From Parvibaculum sp002684405 (GTDB lineage: Bacteria > Pseudomonadota > Alphaproteobacteria > Parvibaculales > Parvibaculaceae): a DNA stretch of 64,000 nucleotides. The notes below the pieces were generated by a model, which searched no databases, was not told the DNA's origin, and saw only the letters and a list, made by a program, of their open reading frames with translations. Below are positions 36,412 through 45,355 of this stretch, one piece after another (the stretch's first letter is position 1; every line of letters starts with the position of its first letter). The stretch covers positions 124,001 to 188,000 of the forward strand of contig OZ223207.1 in assembly GCA_965140395.1 (NCBI GenBank), in the 5' to 3' direction. The position numbers and the translations under genes were made by a program.

Positions 36412-38052
36412 TCAGTCGGCGGCGGTTCCTGTGGAGATGCCCGCGCCCTGCAAGCCGGCATGCTCGAATTTCGGGCGGTCGATCCCGTTCAGCGAATGGA
36501 TCGAGTGAGGCGCCGACCAGCGCTCGTAATATTCCGCCAGCGACACGGACACACCGCTCGGGCCCATGATCCGGGCCTGCTCGCGGGTGAGCTTGCGCGG
36601 TTCGTCGCAGCCGCAGCTATGCGCGATCATGCAGACCTCATGCGATACGCGCTCGGCATAGCGGCGGACGCGTTCCGATTTGTCGGTCACGTCGAGGCCC
36701 CGTTGCAGCTTCTTCTTGTGGGTCGCAATGCCGGTGGGGCAGGTGTTCTTGTTGCACTGAAGGGACTGGATGCATCCCAATGCGAACATGAAGCCGCGCG
36801 CGGAAGTGACGAAATCGGCGCCGACGCAGAGCGCCCAGGCGACTTCCGCAGGGTTGATGAGCTTGCCGCTGGCAATGACGCGGATGCGTTTTTTCAGGCC
36901 GTAGCGGGCGAGGATGTCGCAAAGCATGGGCAGGCTTTCCCAGATGGGCAGGCCCACATAGTCGATCAGCGGCATGGGCGCCGCGCCGGTGCCGCCATCG
37001 GCGCTGTCCACGGTGATGAAGTCGGGTGCGCGCTCCACGCCGCGCCGCTGGATTTCCTCGCAGAACTCGTCCAGCCAGCCATAGGCGCCGATCACCATCT
37101 TGAAGCCGGTCGGCTTGCCGGTCACCTCGCGCACATGTTCCACCATGTCCAGCAGGTCGCCGATGGTGGAGATTTCCGGGTGGCGGTTGGGGCTGATCGA
37201 ATCCTCGCCCTGGGGAATGCCGCGAATGGCCGAGACTTCGCGGGAGATCTTCTCCTTGGGCAGCATGCCGCCCTTGCCGGGCTTGGCGCCCTGGCTGAGT
37301 TTGATCTCGAACATCTTCACCTGATTGTGCGCGGCGATTTCTACGAGCCGGGTATCGCTGATCGCTCCGGCCTCATTGCGGCAACCATATTTGGCGGTGC
37401 CGATCTGGAAGACGATGTCGGCCCCGCCCTCCAGATGGTAGGGCGACAGGCCGCCTTCGCCAGTATTCATCCAGATGCCGGCCTTTTTTGCGCCTCGGGA
37501 GAGCGCGCGGATGGCGGGCTTGGAGATGGCGCCGAAGCTCATGCCGGAAATGTTGAAGATGGAGGCGGTCCGGTAGGGATGGCGGCAGAAGGGGCCGACT
37601 TCGGCAAAGGCGGTGTCGGCGGCGTTCTGGTCGAGCGTGGGGAAAGGCGTGTTGACGAAGTTGATGGTGCCGGCAGGTCTTATGTCGCGGCTTGAACCGA
37701 AGGCGACGGTGGTGTCGACGCCCTTCGCGGCACGGTAGACCCAGCTTCTCTGCGCCCGGTTGAAGGGCAGTTCCTCACGGTCCATCGCAAAGAAATATTG
37801 CCGGAAATATTCCCCCAGCGCTTCGAAGACATAGCGCAGGCGGCCGATCACCGGATAGTTGCGGCGGATGGCGTGGGTCGTCTGTGTACGGTCGATGACA
37901 TAGACCACGATGACGGCAAGAAAGGCGAGCCCGACCGCGACGACGAAAAGCGCGGAAAGAAGATCGACCGTCTTCCAGATGAAATTGTCGCTATCGGCGA
38001 GCGACAGAAAGCCGCTCGCGAGATCGCCCAGGATGTTTCCCAGAACTTGCAT
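36412..38052 (-). CDS. Membrane-anchored FMN-binding glutamate-synthase-family protein
   Basis: 546 residues from ATG 38052. The N-terminus carries a membrane segment (LLSALFVVAVGLAFLAVIVV, about residues 30-49). The rest matches the FMN/synthase domain of GltB: NISGMSFGAISKPAIRALSR, GIWMNTGEGGLSPYHLEGGA, SQGAKPGKGGMLPKEKIS, VDSADGGTGAAPMPLIDYVG, and a 3Fe-4S cluster CIQSLQCNKNTCPTGIATHK near 425. The glutamine amidotransferase and GXGXG domains are missing, so it is not a full GOGAT. Such proteins occur in many proteobacteria; the reaction is not established. The true gltBD is elsewhere in this window. Confidence 0.9.
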   Translation of the reverse strand: MQVLGNILGDLASGFLSLADSDNFIWKTVDLLSALFVVAVGLAFLAVIVVYVIDRTQTTHAIRRNYPVIGRLRYVFEALGEYFRQYFFAMDREELPFNRAQRSWVYRAAKGVDTTVAFGSSRDIRPAGTINFVNTPFPTLDQNAADTAFAEVGPFCRHPYRTASIFNISGMSFGAISKPAIRALSRGAKKAGIWMNTGEGGLSPYHLEGGADIVFQIGTAKYGCRNEAGAISDTRLVEIAAHNQVKMFEIKLSQGAKPGKGGMLPKEKISREVSAIRGIPQGEDSISPNRHPEISTIGDLLDMVEHVREVTGKPTGFKMVIGAYGWLDEFCEEIQRRGVERAPDFITVDSADGGTGAAPMPLIDYVGLPIWESLPMLCDILARYGLKKRIRVIASGKLINPAEVAWALCVGADFVTSARGFMFALGCIQSLQCNKNTCPTGIATHKKKLQRGLDVTDKSERVRRYAERVSHEVCMIAHSCGCDEPRKLTREQARIMGPSGVSVSLAEYYERWSAPHSIHSLNGIDRPKFEHAGLQGAGISTGTAAD

Positions 38053-38206
38053 AATCCGTTTCCCCTCCACGCCCCCGCAATCGGGATGGCGGCCGTTCGT
38101 ACCGGCGGCGCGCGCCCATGCGCACCGCATCATCCGGATCCGATCAGATCATGCCCGGATCACCGTTTCTTCACGGCCGCGACGGAGAAGGCGGATACTG
38201 AACCGA

Positions 38207-39154
38207 TTATTGAAGCGTGCCTGCGTCTGCGAGCCGTGTAGGAATTTCCTTGGCCTCGTGGCCCAGGATGGCGGGCGGCGGCGCTTCGGCCATCCTGTCA
38301 TTCGCAAAGAGGCCCACGGGCAGTGAGAGCCGCAGGACCGTCGATGCGGGTGCGGAGAGTTCGACCCGGTCGTCGATATCCAGCACCGCGGGGGCGGGGT
38401 GGGTGTCCTCCGCCGCCGTCGCAGCCGTGACGGCAGGTGCCGCTGCCTTCTGGACGGTGGCGACATCATGGGTCGACGAGGTGTAGAGCGCATCGGCAAG
38501 GCGCGCGCGCTCCTTTTTCCAGATACCGATCACCCGGCGGAAATAGGGGCGGTGGCGGCTGGGCTCACCGGAATGATAGTGCGAAACGGCGTCGGGCCAT
38601 GTGCCCAGCCTGCGATGCAGGCGAAGCAGGAAATCCGCCGCATAGGCCACATTGGTGGCCGGGTCGAAGGCGGCCTGCAGATTTTCGAAGGCATTGGGGT
38701 GATAGCGCAGGTTCACCTGCATGCAGCCCACATCGATGGAGCGGATTCCGTTTTTCAGCAGGTTCCGCGTAAAGCGGACGGCTTCGGCCTTGGTGTCGAA
38801 ATAATAGGGCCGGCCCTGCGCGTTGATCGTCCAGGGCCAGGCGCGGCGGGTATGGGCCGCGCGGTTGTAGCGGCCGGATTCCGCCATGGCGACGGCGGCG
38901 ACGATTGCACGGGGCAGGCCGTCGGCCAGTTCCCGGCGGATGGCCTCGCGTTCGCAGATATTCCATGGATCGCTGATGGCGCTGGTGGAAATCGGCGCGT
39001 CGACGCCGCGCAGGCCCAGCGTCAATGAGCTGTCCGGCCCGGCAATGGCGCGTCCCGGCATGAACAGGGCGACAACCAGGCAGGCGGCGATTGCCGCGCC
39101 CGTCTTGCCCCTGTTGCGCCATGCCGTTGCTCTGGCGGCCCCGCTCGTTTTCAT
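38207..39154 (-). CDS. Lytic transglycosylase (SLT domain) protein
   Basis: 315 residues with a signal sequence (AAIAACLVVALFMPG, cut near RAIAG). The SLT domain at about 75-215 has LPRAIVAAVAMAESGRYN with the catalytic Glu in AMAESG, then IRSIDVGCMQVNLRYHPNAF and DAVSHYHSGEPSRHRPYF. The C-terminal 95 residues are Ala/Pro/Thr-rich and unlike the domain. Cleaves peptidoglycan glycan strands in the periplasm. It is alone on its strand; related single-domain enzymes assist flagellar or secretion assembly, but no such genes are here. Confidence 0.88.
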   Translation of the reverse strand: MKTSGAARATAWRNRGKTGAAIAACLVVALFMPGRAIAGPDSSLTLGLRGVDAPISTSAISDPWNICEREAIRRELADGLPRAIVAAVAMAESGRYNRAAHTRRAWPWTINAQGRPYYFDTKAEAVRFTRNLLKNGIRSIDVGCMQVNLRYHPNAFENLQAAFDPATNVAYAADFLLRLHRRLGTWPDAVSHYHSGEPSRHRPYFRRVIGIWKKERARLADALYTSSTHDVATVQKAAAPAVTAATAAEDTHPAPAVLDIDDRVELSAPASTVLRLSLPVGLFANDRMAEAPPPAILGHEAKEIPTRLADAGTLQ

Positions 39155-39411
39155 GCCTTAACCCTTTTGGTGGCGTGCCGAATACCGGAGATGTCCGGGG
39201 GCACGCCATCGTCAGCCCTTCCAGCCGACAGAATGACCGGCCAGGGTTAAGGAAGCTTTGAAGGCGGAATCGCCTGCGCATTCGGGAAATGGGCGAATTT
39301 TTTCTTTTTGCACTGCACCTATTTTCCGGCGTCTATAAGAAAGTCCTTTTAAACCAATATGTTATTTTCTGTTTCCCGTACCCGACGGGTTGAATTTTCT
39401 GCAAATCGGGC
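39155..39411. other. Intergenic region upstream of the candidate sRNA
   Basis: About 450 bases separate the transglycosylase and N-formylglutamate amidohydrolase genes (39155-39607). The left part holds no gene I can support. It is AT-richer than its surroundings at 39295-39400 and contains TTGCAC near 39307 and TATAAG near 39335, possible promoter parts. The right part holds the candidate small RNA. Confidence 0.6.
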
Positions 39412-39440
39412 TTGCTTTGTGTGCAGTGCAATGTCATATT
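39412..39440 (+). promoter_or_regulatory. Sigma-70-like promoter of the candidate sRNA
   Basis: TTGCTT at 39412-39417 and CATATT at 39435-39440 are separated by exactly 17 bases. Transcription would begin near 39447 and reach the terminator at 39541. Confidence 0.55.
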
Positions 39441-39447
39441 GTGCATC

Positions 39448-39541
39448 GCGGCATTGGTAGAGCGTAGCTCCCAAGGTCGCAGCCCTTCCTGGGCGTTTCC
39501 TCCCTAGACTTGGGCCCTGCTTCGGCAGGGCCCCTTTTTTT
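39448..39541 (+). ncRNA. Candidate trans-encoded sRNA of the alpha-r8/MmgR family
   Basis: About 75-94 bases, no open frame. An outer stem (CCCAAG near 39470-39475 with CTTGGG near 39509-39514) encloses an inner GCCC/GGGC hairpin and an unpaired TTTCCTCCCT at 39496-39505, an anti-Shine-Dalgarno sequence. It ends in a strong GC stem with a T-run. As I recall it, the MmgR sRNA of Sinorhizobium and its alphaproteobacterial homologues have the same layout: an internal-loop UUUCCUCCCU and about 77 nucleotides. MmgR limits polyhydroxybutyrate accumulation. The 5' end here is estimated from the promoter-like boxes. The family match is from memory and structure, not an alignment. Confidence 0.6.
39512..39541 (+). 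terminator. Rho-independent terminator of the sRNA
   Basis: GGGCCCTGC at 39512-39520, a TTCG tetraloop, and GCAGGGCCC at 39525-39533, followed by C and seven T. A textbook plus-strand terminator with no coding gene before it on that strand, which supports a stand-alone RNA gene. Confidence 0.93.
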
Positions 39542-39607
39542 GTGCCGGCCGCTTTGGCGGGGGCGGTCGGAGGGGGAGGTTTGGAAGCGATGCTCTCGTA
39601 AGGCCGG

Positions 39608-40591
39608 TCAGATCGGACCGACGCGGAGACGCGGGCCGAGGCCACTCAGGTCGAGCGTGGCCATTTCGGCGGCAAAGCTCTTCATGTCGCGGCGCAGGCG
39701 CTGCAACCCCGTGCGGCGTTCCAGCTTTTCCTCGTTCATATAGAGCGCCCGGTTGATCTCGATCTGGAGCGCATGGAGGCCGTGCTGGGGCTGGCCGTAA
39801 TGCTCGGTGTTGAAGCCGCCGGCATATGGGTTGTTTCTGGCCACCGAATAGCCGAGCCGGGACAGGGTCTTTTCGGCCTTCATGGCGATTTCGCGGGCGC
39901 AGGAGGTGCCATAGCGGTCGCCGAGCACGATGTCGGGCCGGTCGGCGCCTGTGTCGTCGTCGCCGGGCCCGCCCACGGAGGGCATGGAATGGCAGTCGAT
40001 CAGCACCGCGCAGCCGAAGCGCCGCCGCGCATCGTCCAGATGCTGACGCAGGGCGTCGTGGAAGGGCATGTAGAGCGCACGGATCCGCCGTTCGGCTTCC
40101 GCATAGCTCAGGGGCGCGCGATAGATCTCGGCTGCGTCGGAGACGACCCGCGCGATGGTGCCGAGCCCGCCTGCGACGCGGATCGAGCGCGTGTTCACAT
40201 GCGGCGGCAAGGGGCCATCGAACATGGCCGGGTCGAGTTCATAGGGCTCGCGATTCGCGTCCAGATAGGCGCGGGGAAAGCGGGCATGGACGAGCGGGGC
40301 GCCGAGATCGGGCACGTCCCCGAATATTTCCTCGACGAAACTGTCTTCGGAGCGGCGCAGCGCCAGCGGGTCGAGCTGCGAGGCCGCCACGAATTCGCGC
40401 GGATAGAGCCGGCCGCTATGGGGCGAGGAAAAGACGAAGGGCAGTGTCAGGCGCGCAGGCCGCTCCACGGCGAAGGGGCGTGCGTAAAGCTCGTCGCGCA
40501 GCTCGTCATCGCTTGCGACCCGGCCTTCAGCCAGCTCTTCCGCCGGATTTTCATCCGGATTTTTCGAGGATTTGTCGGTTGCGAGATCCAT
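39608..40591 (-). CDS. N-formylglutamate amidohydrolase family protein
   Basis: 327 residues. Family motifs are FSSPHSGRLYPREFVAASQL near the N-terminus (metal-binding His in PHSG), YELDPAMFDGPLPPHVNTRS, and VLIDCHSMPSVGG, with GGFNTEHYGQPQHGLHALQI towards the end. The known reaction releases formate and glutamate in histidine breakdown, but no hut gene is nearby. The same gene next to cpdR is a recurring arrangement in Rhizobiales, so its role may be different. No signal peptide. Confidence 0.9.
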   Translation of the reverse strand: MDLATDKSSKNPDENPAEELAEGRVASDDELRDELYARPFAVERPARLTLPFVFSSPHSGRLYPREFVAASQLDPLALRRSEDSFVEEIFGDVPDLGAPLVHARFPRAYLDANREPYELDPAMFDGPLPPHVNTRSIRVAGGLGTIARVVSDAAEIYRAPLSYAEAERRIRALYMPFHDALRQHLDDARRRFGCAVLIDCHSMPSVGGPGDDDTGADRPDIVLGDRYGTSCAREIAMKAEKTLSRLGYSVARNNPYAGGFNTEHYGQPQHGLHALQIEINRALYMNEEKLERRTGLQRLRRDMKSFAAEMATLDLSGLGPRLRVGPI

Positions 40592-40867
40592 GAGCGGGGC
40601 GTGCGAGGTCGATTGACTGTGACTGCGAAGCGGGGGTCGGCAGCCTTTCGGCCTGTCGGCTCGCCTTGCGCCTGCCCGCGAAAGCCGAGCATAGCATGTG
40701 CACCGCAGGATGCGACCTCTAGAGGACGCATGTTCATGAGCTGTTTACCGGCCGCTCCCTATTGTATGCTGATACCGGGTAAGGCTTTCCGTTGGGCAAA
40801 TGGAGAGCCGAAAATCGGGATGGGGCCCTATGAGCAGATTGGCCCCTTTAAAAGGTGGGGTGGGCTG

Positions 40868-41230
40868 ATGGCACGCATTCTTCTTGCGGAAGACGATGAA
40901 TCCATGCGCCGCTTTCTTGCGCGGGCGCTGGAAAATGCCGGTCACGAGGTGGCCGCCTATGGCATGGGCGATGAGGCTCATGATCGGCTCAAGGGCGATA
41001 TCTTCGATATTCTGCTGACCGATATCGTGATGCCTGAAATGGATGGTATCGAGCTTGCCCGGCATGCCGCCGAGATCGATCCCACGCTCAAGATCATGTT
41101 CATCACCGGATTTGCCGCCGTGGCGCTCAGCTCCGACCAGCCGGCGCCGGATGAGGCGAAAGTGCTCTCCAAGCCGTTCCATCTGCGCGAACTCGTGGCG
41201 GAAGTCGACCGGATGATGGCCGCGGCCTGA
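40868..41230 (+). CDS. cpdR: CpdR-like single-domain response regulator
   Basis: 120-residue receiver domain with no output domain. Acidic pocket D9/D10 (LLAEDDESMRRFLARAL), phosphoacceptor Asp52 in LLTDIVMPEMDGIELARHA, and the conserved Lys in VLSKPFHLRELV. In Caulobacter, unphosphorylated CpdR guides ClpXP to CtrA and other substrates; phosphorylation through CckA-ChpT switches this off. The sequence IVMPEMDGIELA and the neighbours (N-formylglutamate amidohydrolase, tRNA-Val) match the alphaproteobacterial cpdR locus. ATG 40868 has only a modest GGTGGGG site upstream. Confidence 0.88.
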   Translation: MARILLAEDDESMRRFLARALENAGHEVAAYGMGDEAHDRLKGDIFDILLTDIVMPEMDGIELARHAAEIDPTLKIMFITGFAAVALSSDQPAPDEAKVLSKPFHLRELVAEVDRMMAAA

Positions 41231-41248
41231 GAGTTCTCGTTCGGAGAC

Positions 41249-41277
41249 TTGTCAGAGCCTCAAATCCTAGATATACG
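41249..41277 (+). promoter_or_regulatory. Sigma-70-like promoter for tRNA-Val
   Basis: TTGTCA at 41249-41254 and TATACG at 41272-41277 with a 17-base spacer, about 60 bases before the tRNA 5' end. Confidence 0.6.
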
Positions 41278-41336
41278 AAGCGCCTCTCGACGGATCGGCG
41301 CGGAGATTGCCGAAAATCCGTCCCGCCAATGGCAAT

Positions 41337-41411
41337 GGGCGTGTAGCTCAGCGGGAGAGCACTTCGTTGACATCGAAGGGGTCACAGGTTCAATCCCTGT
41401 CACGCCCACCA
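41337..41411 (+). tRNA. tRNA-Val (GAC anticodon)
   Basis: A 75-base cloverleaf: acceptor GGGCGTG at 41337-41343 pairs with CACGCCC at 41401-41407, D arm AGCTCAGCGGGAGAGC, anticodon stem CTTCG/CGAAG around loop TTGACAT with anticodon GAC (reads GUC/GUU valine codons), and T arm with GGTTCAATCC. The 3' CCA is encoded (41409-41411). Confidence 0.97.
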
Positions 41412-41461
41412 TTGCCGCTCCTTTTCCTTCCCTAAACCACTGATCCGACCGGCGGACCGCA

Positions 41462-41776
41462 TTACATCATCCGGGCCCCAAGGTCGAACATGACCCAGAG
41501 CGAGCCGCCCACCATCAGAAAGAGGATGATGCCGGTGAAGGCCAGCATCACGATTTTCTCGTCGGTGACGGCGCGTAGATCGAGGTGGAGGAAGTAGATC
41601 ATGTGGACTGCGATCTGAATCACCGCCAGCGCCGCGATCGCGAGCAGGGCGTGGGTCGGCGACAGCCATCCCCCCGCCGTCAGCGCGAAGGGCACGACCG
41701 TCAGCAGCACTGCCAGCGCAAATCCCTTGAAATAGTCGTTCCGCATGGTGCGGGCGTGATCTGACATCGTGCTCAT
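41462..41776 (-). CDS. cyoD: Cytochrome o ubiquinol oxidase subunit IV
   Basis: 104 residues with three membrane helices (YFKGFALAVLLTVVPFALTA, HALLAIAALAVIQIAVHMIY, and a last one ILFLMVGGSLWVMFDL). HMIYFLHLDL is the CyoD signature. Last gene of the cyoABCD operon; start overlaps the cyoC stop by four bases. Assists assembly of the CuB site in subunit I. Confidence 0.93.
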   Translation of the reverse strand: MSTMSDHARTMRNDYFKGFALAVLLTVVPFALTAGGWLSPTHALLAIAALAVIQIAVHMIYFLHLDLRAVTDEKIVMLAFTGIILFLMVGGSLWVMFDLGARMM

Positions 41777-42366
41777 TGCAGGACTCCGGGAAGGTAGACG
41801 ATGGAAAAGATGCCGATCCAGACGATGTCCAGAAAGTGCCAGAAGAGGCCGAGGCGCTTGAAGCGCGCCGCGAAGGCTTCTGTCGGCCCTGTCCGCATGA
41901 GCTGGGCGACGGCTGTGGCGATCCAGACAAGGCCCGCCGTCACGTGAGCGCCATGCGTGCCGACGAGCACGAAGAACGAGGACAGGTAGCCGGAACGCTG
42001 CGGCGAGGCGCCTTCGGCGATCAGTCCGATGAATTCGTGGATTTCCATGCCGAGGAAACCCGCGCCGAGCAGGAAAGAGATGCCGAGCCAGACGAGGATC
42101 GCATTCCGGCGCTTGTCTTCCAGCGCCACCGCGGCCATGCCGAAGGTGACGCTTGCCAGGAGCAGCAGAGCGGTTTCGATTGCCGCTGTCGGCAATTCCA
42201 TGATGTCGGCGGCGCCGGGGCCGCCGGCGGTTGCGTGTCGCATCACGGCATAGGTGGCGAAGAGCAGCGAGAAGATGATCGCGTCGCTCATCAGATAGAT
42301 CCAGAAGCCGAATTCGCGCTCCTCGAAGAGCATGGCTTCGTGACTGTGGGCCGTTTCGGTGTGCAT
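41773..42366 (-). CDS. cyoC: Cytochrome o ubiquinol oxidase subunit III
   Basis: 197 residues, five membrane helices. Signatures include FGFWIYLMSDAIIFSLLFAT near residues 19-38, FVLVGTHGAHVTAGLVWIAT and RLGLFWHFLDIVWIGIFSIV, all typical of heme-copper oxidase subunit III. Two bases separate it from cyoB, and it overlaps cyoD. Confidence 0.95.
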   Translation of the reverse strand: MHTETAHSHEAMLFEEREFGFWIYLMSDAIIFSLLFATYAVMRHATAGGPGAADIMELPTAAIETALLLLASVTFGMAAVALEDKRRNAILVWLGISFLLGAGFLGMEIHEFIGLIAEGASPQRSGYLSSFFVLVGTHGAHVTAGLVWIATAVAQLMRTGPTEAFAARFKRLGLFWHFLDIVWIGIFSIVYLPGVLQ

Positions 42367-42368
42367 TT

Positions 42369-44405
42369 TCAGTCTCCGATGGAATTCAGCAGGCCATGCG
42401 TCGAATGATCGCCGCGCTCGTCTTCCAGGGGGCTCAGAAAGCCCAGCAGGGGGCCGCTGCCGCGGCTTTCAAGGGCGGCGATCTGGTCCGGAGTGATCGT
42501 GTATTCCTCCTCCGGTACGCTCCCCTTGACGATGGTGGCGGCGATGACGCCCGCAAAGGCGAGAATGGCGAGCCACCAGATGTTCCAGATCACGGCAAAG
42601 CCGAGCACGAAGGCCGCCCCGCCGATCAGAACACCGGTGGAGGTGTTGCACGGCATTTCAATCGGCGTGTAATGCGCCGGAGCGTCGTGCGAAATCCCGC
42701 GTTCCTTGCGCCAGGCGAGTTCCTCTCGGTCGTGGATTTCAGGCACGACGGCGAAGTTGTAGAGCGGCGCCGGCGAGGCATTCATCCATTCCAGCGTGCG
42801 CGCGTCCCACGGGTCGCCGGTCAGGTCGGCCAGTTCTTCGCGACGGCGGATGCTGACGACGAGCTGGATTGCCAGACACAGAATGCCGATGGCAATCAGC
42901 ACCGCGCCGATCGCGGCGACGATGAGCCAGGGCTGCCAGGCGGGGTTCTGATAGTAGTCCATACGCCGGGGCATGCCCATGAAGCCAAGCACATAGAGCG
43001 GCATGAAGGCGACGTAGAAGCCCACGAACCAGAACCAGAAAGACGTCTTGCCCCACCACTCGTCGAGCCGGAAGCCGAACGCCTTGGGGAACCAGTACTG
43101 GTAGCCTGCAAGAAGCCCGAACAGCGAGCCGGGGATCAGCATGTTGTGGAAATGCGCAACAAGGAACAGCGTGTTGTGCATCACATAGTCGACCGGCGGA
43201 ATGGCGAGGAGTACGCCAGTCATGCCGCCGATGACGAAGGCGACCATGAACCCCAGCGTCCAGTGCATATGGGAGGTCAGGCGGATGCGCCCGCGATACA
43301 TGGTCAGGAGCCAGTCGTAGATTTTTACGCCCGTCGGTACGGCGATCACCATGGTGGCGATGCCAAAAAAGCTGTTCACGTCGGCGCTTGAGCCCATGGT
43401 GAAGAAGTGGTGCAGCCAGACGGTGAAGGACAGAATGCCGATCACCATCGTCGCGTAGACAAGCGAGACGTAGCCGAAAAGCCTCTTGCTGGAGAAGGTC
43501 GCTACCAGTTCGGAAAAGATACCGAAGGAGGGAAGGATTACGATGTAGACCTCCGGGTGGCCCCACAACCAGAAGAGGTTGATGTAGTTCATCGCATTGC
43601 CGCCGGCGTCCGCGGTGAAGAAATGCATGCCGAGGAACCTGTCGAAGCCGAGCAGGGCGGCCGCGACCGTGACGCCGGGAAACGCGAAGACCATGAGGAT
43701 GGTGGTGATAAAAGCCGCCCAGGTGAAGAGCGGCATCTGCATCAGCGACATGCCGGGCGCGCGCCGCTTGATGATCGTGACGACGAAGTTCACGCCGGTA
43801 AGTGTCGAGCCGACGCCGCTCACGAGAACGGCCCATATCCAGTAGTCGGTTCCGGAACCGGGGCTTGTGGGCAGTTCAGAGAAGGGTGGGTAGGCCGTCC
43901 AGCCTGCCGTGGTGAAGCGGCCTATGACCAGCGAGGTGAGAACGAGCGCCGCGCCGGCGGCTGTAAGCCAGAAGCTCACGGAATTCAGGAACGGGAAAGA
44001 GACGTCCCGTGCGCCGATCTGCTGCGGCACGACAAAATTGATGATGCCGGTTAAAAACGGCATCGCCATGAAGATGATCATGATCGTGCCGTGAGCCGAG
44101 AACACCTGGTTGAAATGTTCCGGCGGCAGATAGCCATGACCGTTCAAGGCGGTGGCCTGCTGCATGCGCATCATGAAGGCGTCTGAGAAACCGCGGAACA
44201 GCATGACGAAGGCGAGAACCACATACATGATTCCGATGCGCTTGTGGTCGACCGTCGTTAGCCATTCGTTCCAGATATAGCGCCATTTGCCGAGCCATGT
44301 GATGAGCACGGCAATAAACAAAACGCCAAGCAGCTCCATTGCCGCGCCGCTCATGGCGATCGGGCTGTAGAGTGGAAGGACGTGAAGGGTGAGTTTTCCG
44401 AGCAT
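42369..44405 (-). CDS. cyoB: Cytochrome o ubiquinol oxidase subunit I
   Basis: Catalytic proton-pumping subunit of the bo3-type quinol oxidase, 678 residues, about 15 helices. The heme and CuB ligands are in place: the low-spin heme histidine in FNQVFSAHGTIMIIFMA, the His-Tyr pair in LFWLWGHPEVYIVILPSFG, CuB histidines in FTVWLHHFFTMG, and the heme o3/b pair in HNTLFLVAHFHNML. An N-terminal extra helix before ITWLGKWRYIWNEWLTTVDH is characteristic of CyoB. Lies 23 bases after cyoA. Confidence 0.97.
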   Translation of the reverse strand: MLGKLTLHVLPLYSPIAMSGAAMELLGVLFIAVLITWLGKWRYIWNEWLTTVDHKRIGIMYVVLAFVMLFRGFSDAFMMRMQQATALNGHGYLPPEHFNQVFSAHGTIMIIFMAMPFLTGIINFVVPQQIGARDVSFPFLNSVSFWLTAAGAALVLTSLVIGRFTTAGWTAYPPFSELPTSPGSGTDYWIWAVLVSGVGSTLTGVNFVVTIIKRRAPGMSLMQMPLFTWAAFITTILMVFAFPGVTVAAALLGFDRFLGMHFFTADAGGNAMNYINLFWLWGHPEVYIVILPSFGIFSELVATFSSKRLFGYVSLVYATMVIGILSFTVWLHHFFTMGSSADVNSFFGIATMVIAVPTGVKIYDWLLTMYRGRIRLTSHMHWTLGFMVAFVIGGMTGVLLAIPPVDYVMHNTLFLVAHFHNMLIPGSLFGLLAGYQYWFPKAFGFRLDEWWGKTSFWFWFVGFYVAFMPLYVLGFMGMPRRMDYYQNPAWQPWLIVAAIGAVLIAIGILCLAIQLVVSIRRREELADLTGDPWDARTLEWMNASPAPLYNFAVVPEIHDREELAWRKERGISHDAPAHYTPIEMPCNTSTGVLIGGAAFVLGFAVIWNIWWLAILAFAGVIAATIVKGSVPEEEYTITPDQIAALESRGSGPLLGFLSPLEDERGDHSTHGLLNSIGD

Positions 44406-44428
44406 GGGAAATCGGTTCTTTCCTGGAG

Positions 44429-45355
44429 TTACTTGGGTCGGTCGGAGACGATCATGCTTGCCGCCGAGTGTTCGCCCTTGACGATGCGGGCGAAGAGTTC
44501 GGGGTCGGCACTGGAAAAGTGCAGCGGATGCGGCATCGCCCCGGACTTGCTCAGCATTTGATATTTATGCGGCGTGAGCTGCAGCGGCGCCTTGCGGACC
44601 GTGTCGATCCAGTTCTTGAAGTTTTCGGCCGTCACGATACGGACAGGGAATTTCTGGTCCGGGAAACCCTTGCCGTCGAATAGCGAATTGCGGCCGGTAT
44701 AGGTCTCGACAGGTCCCGGCTGGAAATTCAATCTCGTGCCCATGCCTGCCATCGCATAGATCTGGCTTGTAAGGCCCGGTACGAAGAAGGACGTCATCAC
44801 ATCCGTCGATGTGAGCCTCAGGCTGACCGGGCGATCGGTCGGCAAAACGAGTTCATTCACCGTCGCAAGGTGCTGTTGCGGATAGATGAAGAGCCATTTC
44901 CAGTCGATGGACACGGCCTGGACGACGACCGGCTTTCCTTCCGCCATTTGCGAGCGATAGGGGTCGAGCCTGTGCGTGTAGATCCAGACCAGAGAGCCGA
45001 TCGCACACACGATAAGCGCCGGAACAAGCCAGATCACGACTTCTGCACGATGCGAATGGTCCCAGTTCGGATCGTAGTCGGGTGCTTCACGCGATGCGCG
45101 GTAGCGCAGAGGAAGCCACACCGCCAGCACGAAAACCGGAATGACAACGATCAGCATGATGGCGACCGCGATGAAGAGCAGATCGCGCTCGGTGATCGCG
45201 TCAGGTCCGTGCGGAAAGATGACGGGATAATCCGAACTGCCGGTGCAGCCGGCGAGCGGCAATGCCATCGCCATAAAGGCGGTGAGCGCGCCCGCGCGGG
45301 AAAGATTGATGTTCAGGGGGAGGAGGTTTTTGACGACTCGATACAGGGAACGCAT
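44429..45355 (-). CDS. cyoA: Cytochrome o ubiquinol oxidase subunit II
   Basis: 308 residues. A lipobox LPLAGC near residues 32-37 makes it a lipoprotein; two helices follow (LLFIAVAIMLIVVIPVFVLA and VVIWLVPALIVCAIGSLVWI), then the cupredoxin domain with LVLPTDRPVSLRLTSTDVMT and FVPGLTSQIYAMAGMGTRLN. The CuA cysteines of cytochrome c oxidases are absent, which marks a quinol oxidase. First gene of cyoABCD. Confidence 0.95.
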   Translation of the reverse strand: MRSLYRVVKNLLPLNINLSRAGALTAFMAMALPLAGCTGSSDYPVIFPHGPDAITERDLLFIAVAIMLIVVIPVFVLAVWLPLRYRASREAPDYDPNWDHSHRAEVVIWLVPALIVCAIGSLVWIYTHRLDPYRSQMAEGKPVVVQAVSIDWKWLFIYPQQHLATVNELVLPTDRPVSLRLTSTDVMTSFFVPGLTSQIYAMAGMGTRLNFQPGPVETYTGRNSLFDGKGFPDQKFPVRIVTAENFKNWIDTVRKAPLQLTPHKYQMLSKSGAMPHPLHFSSADPELFARIVKGEHSAASMIVSDRPK

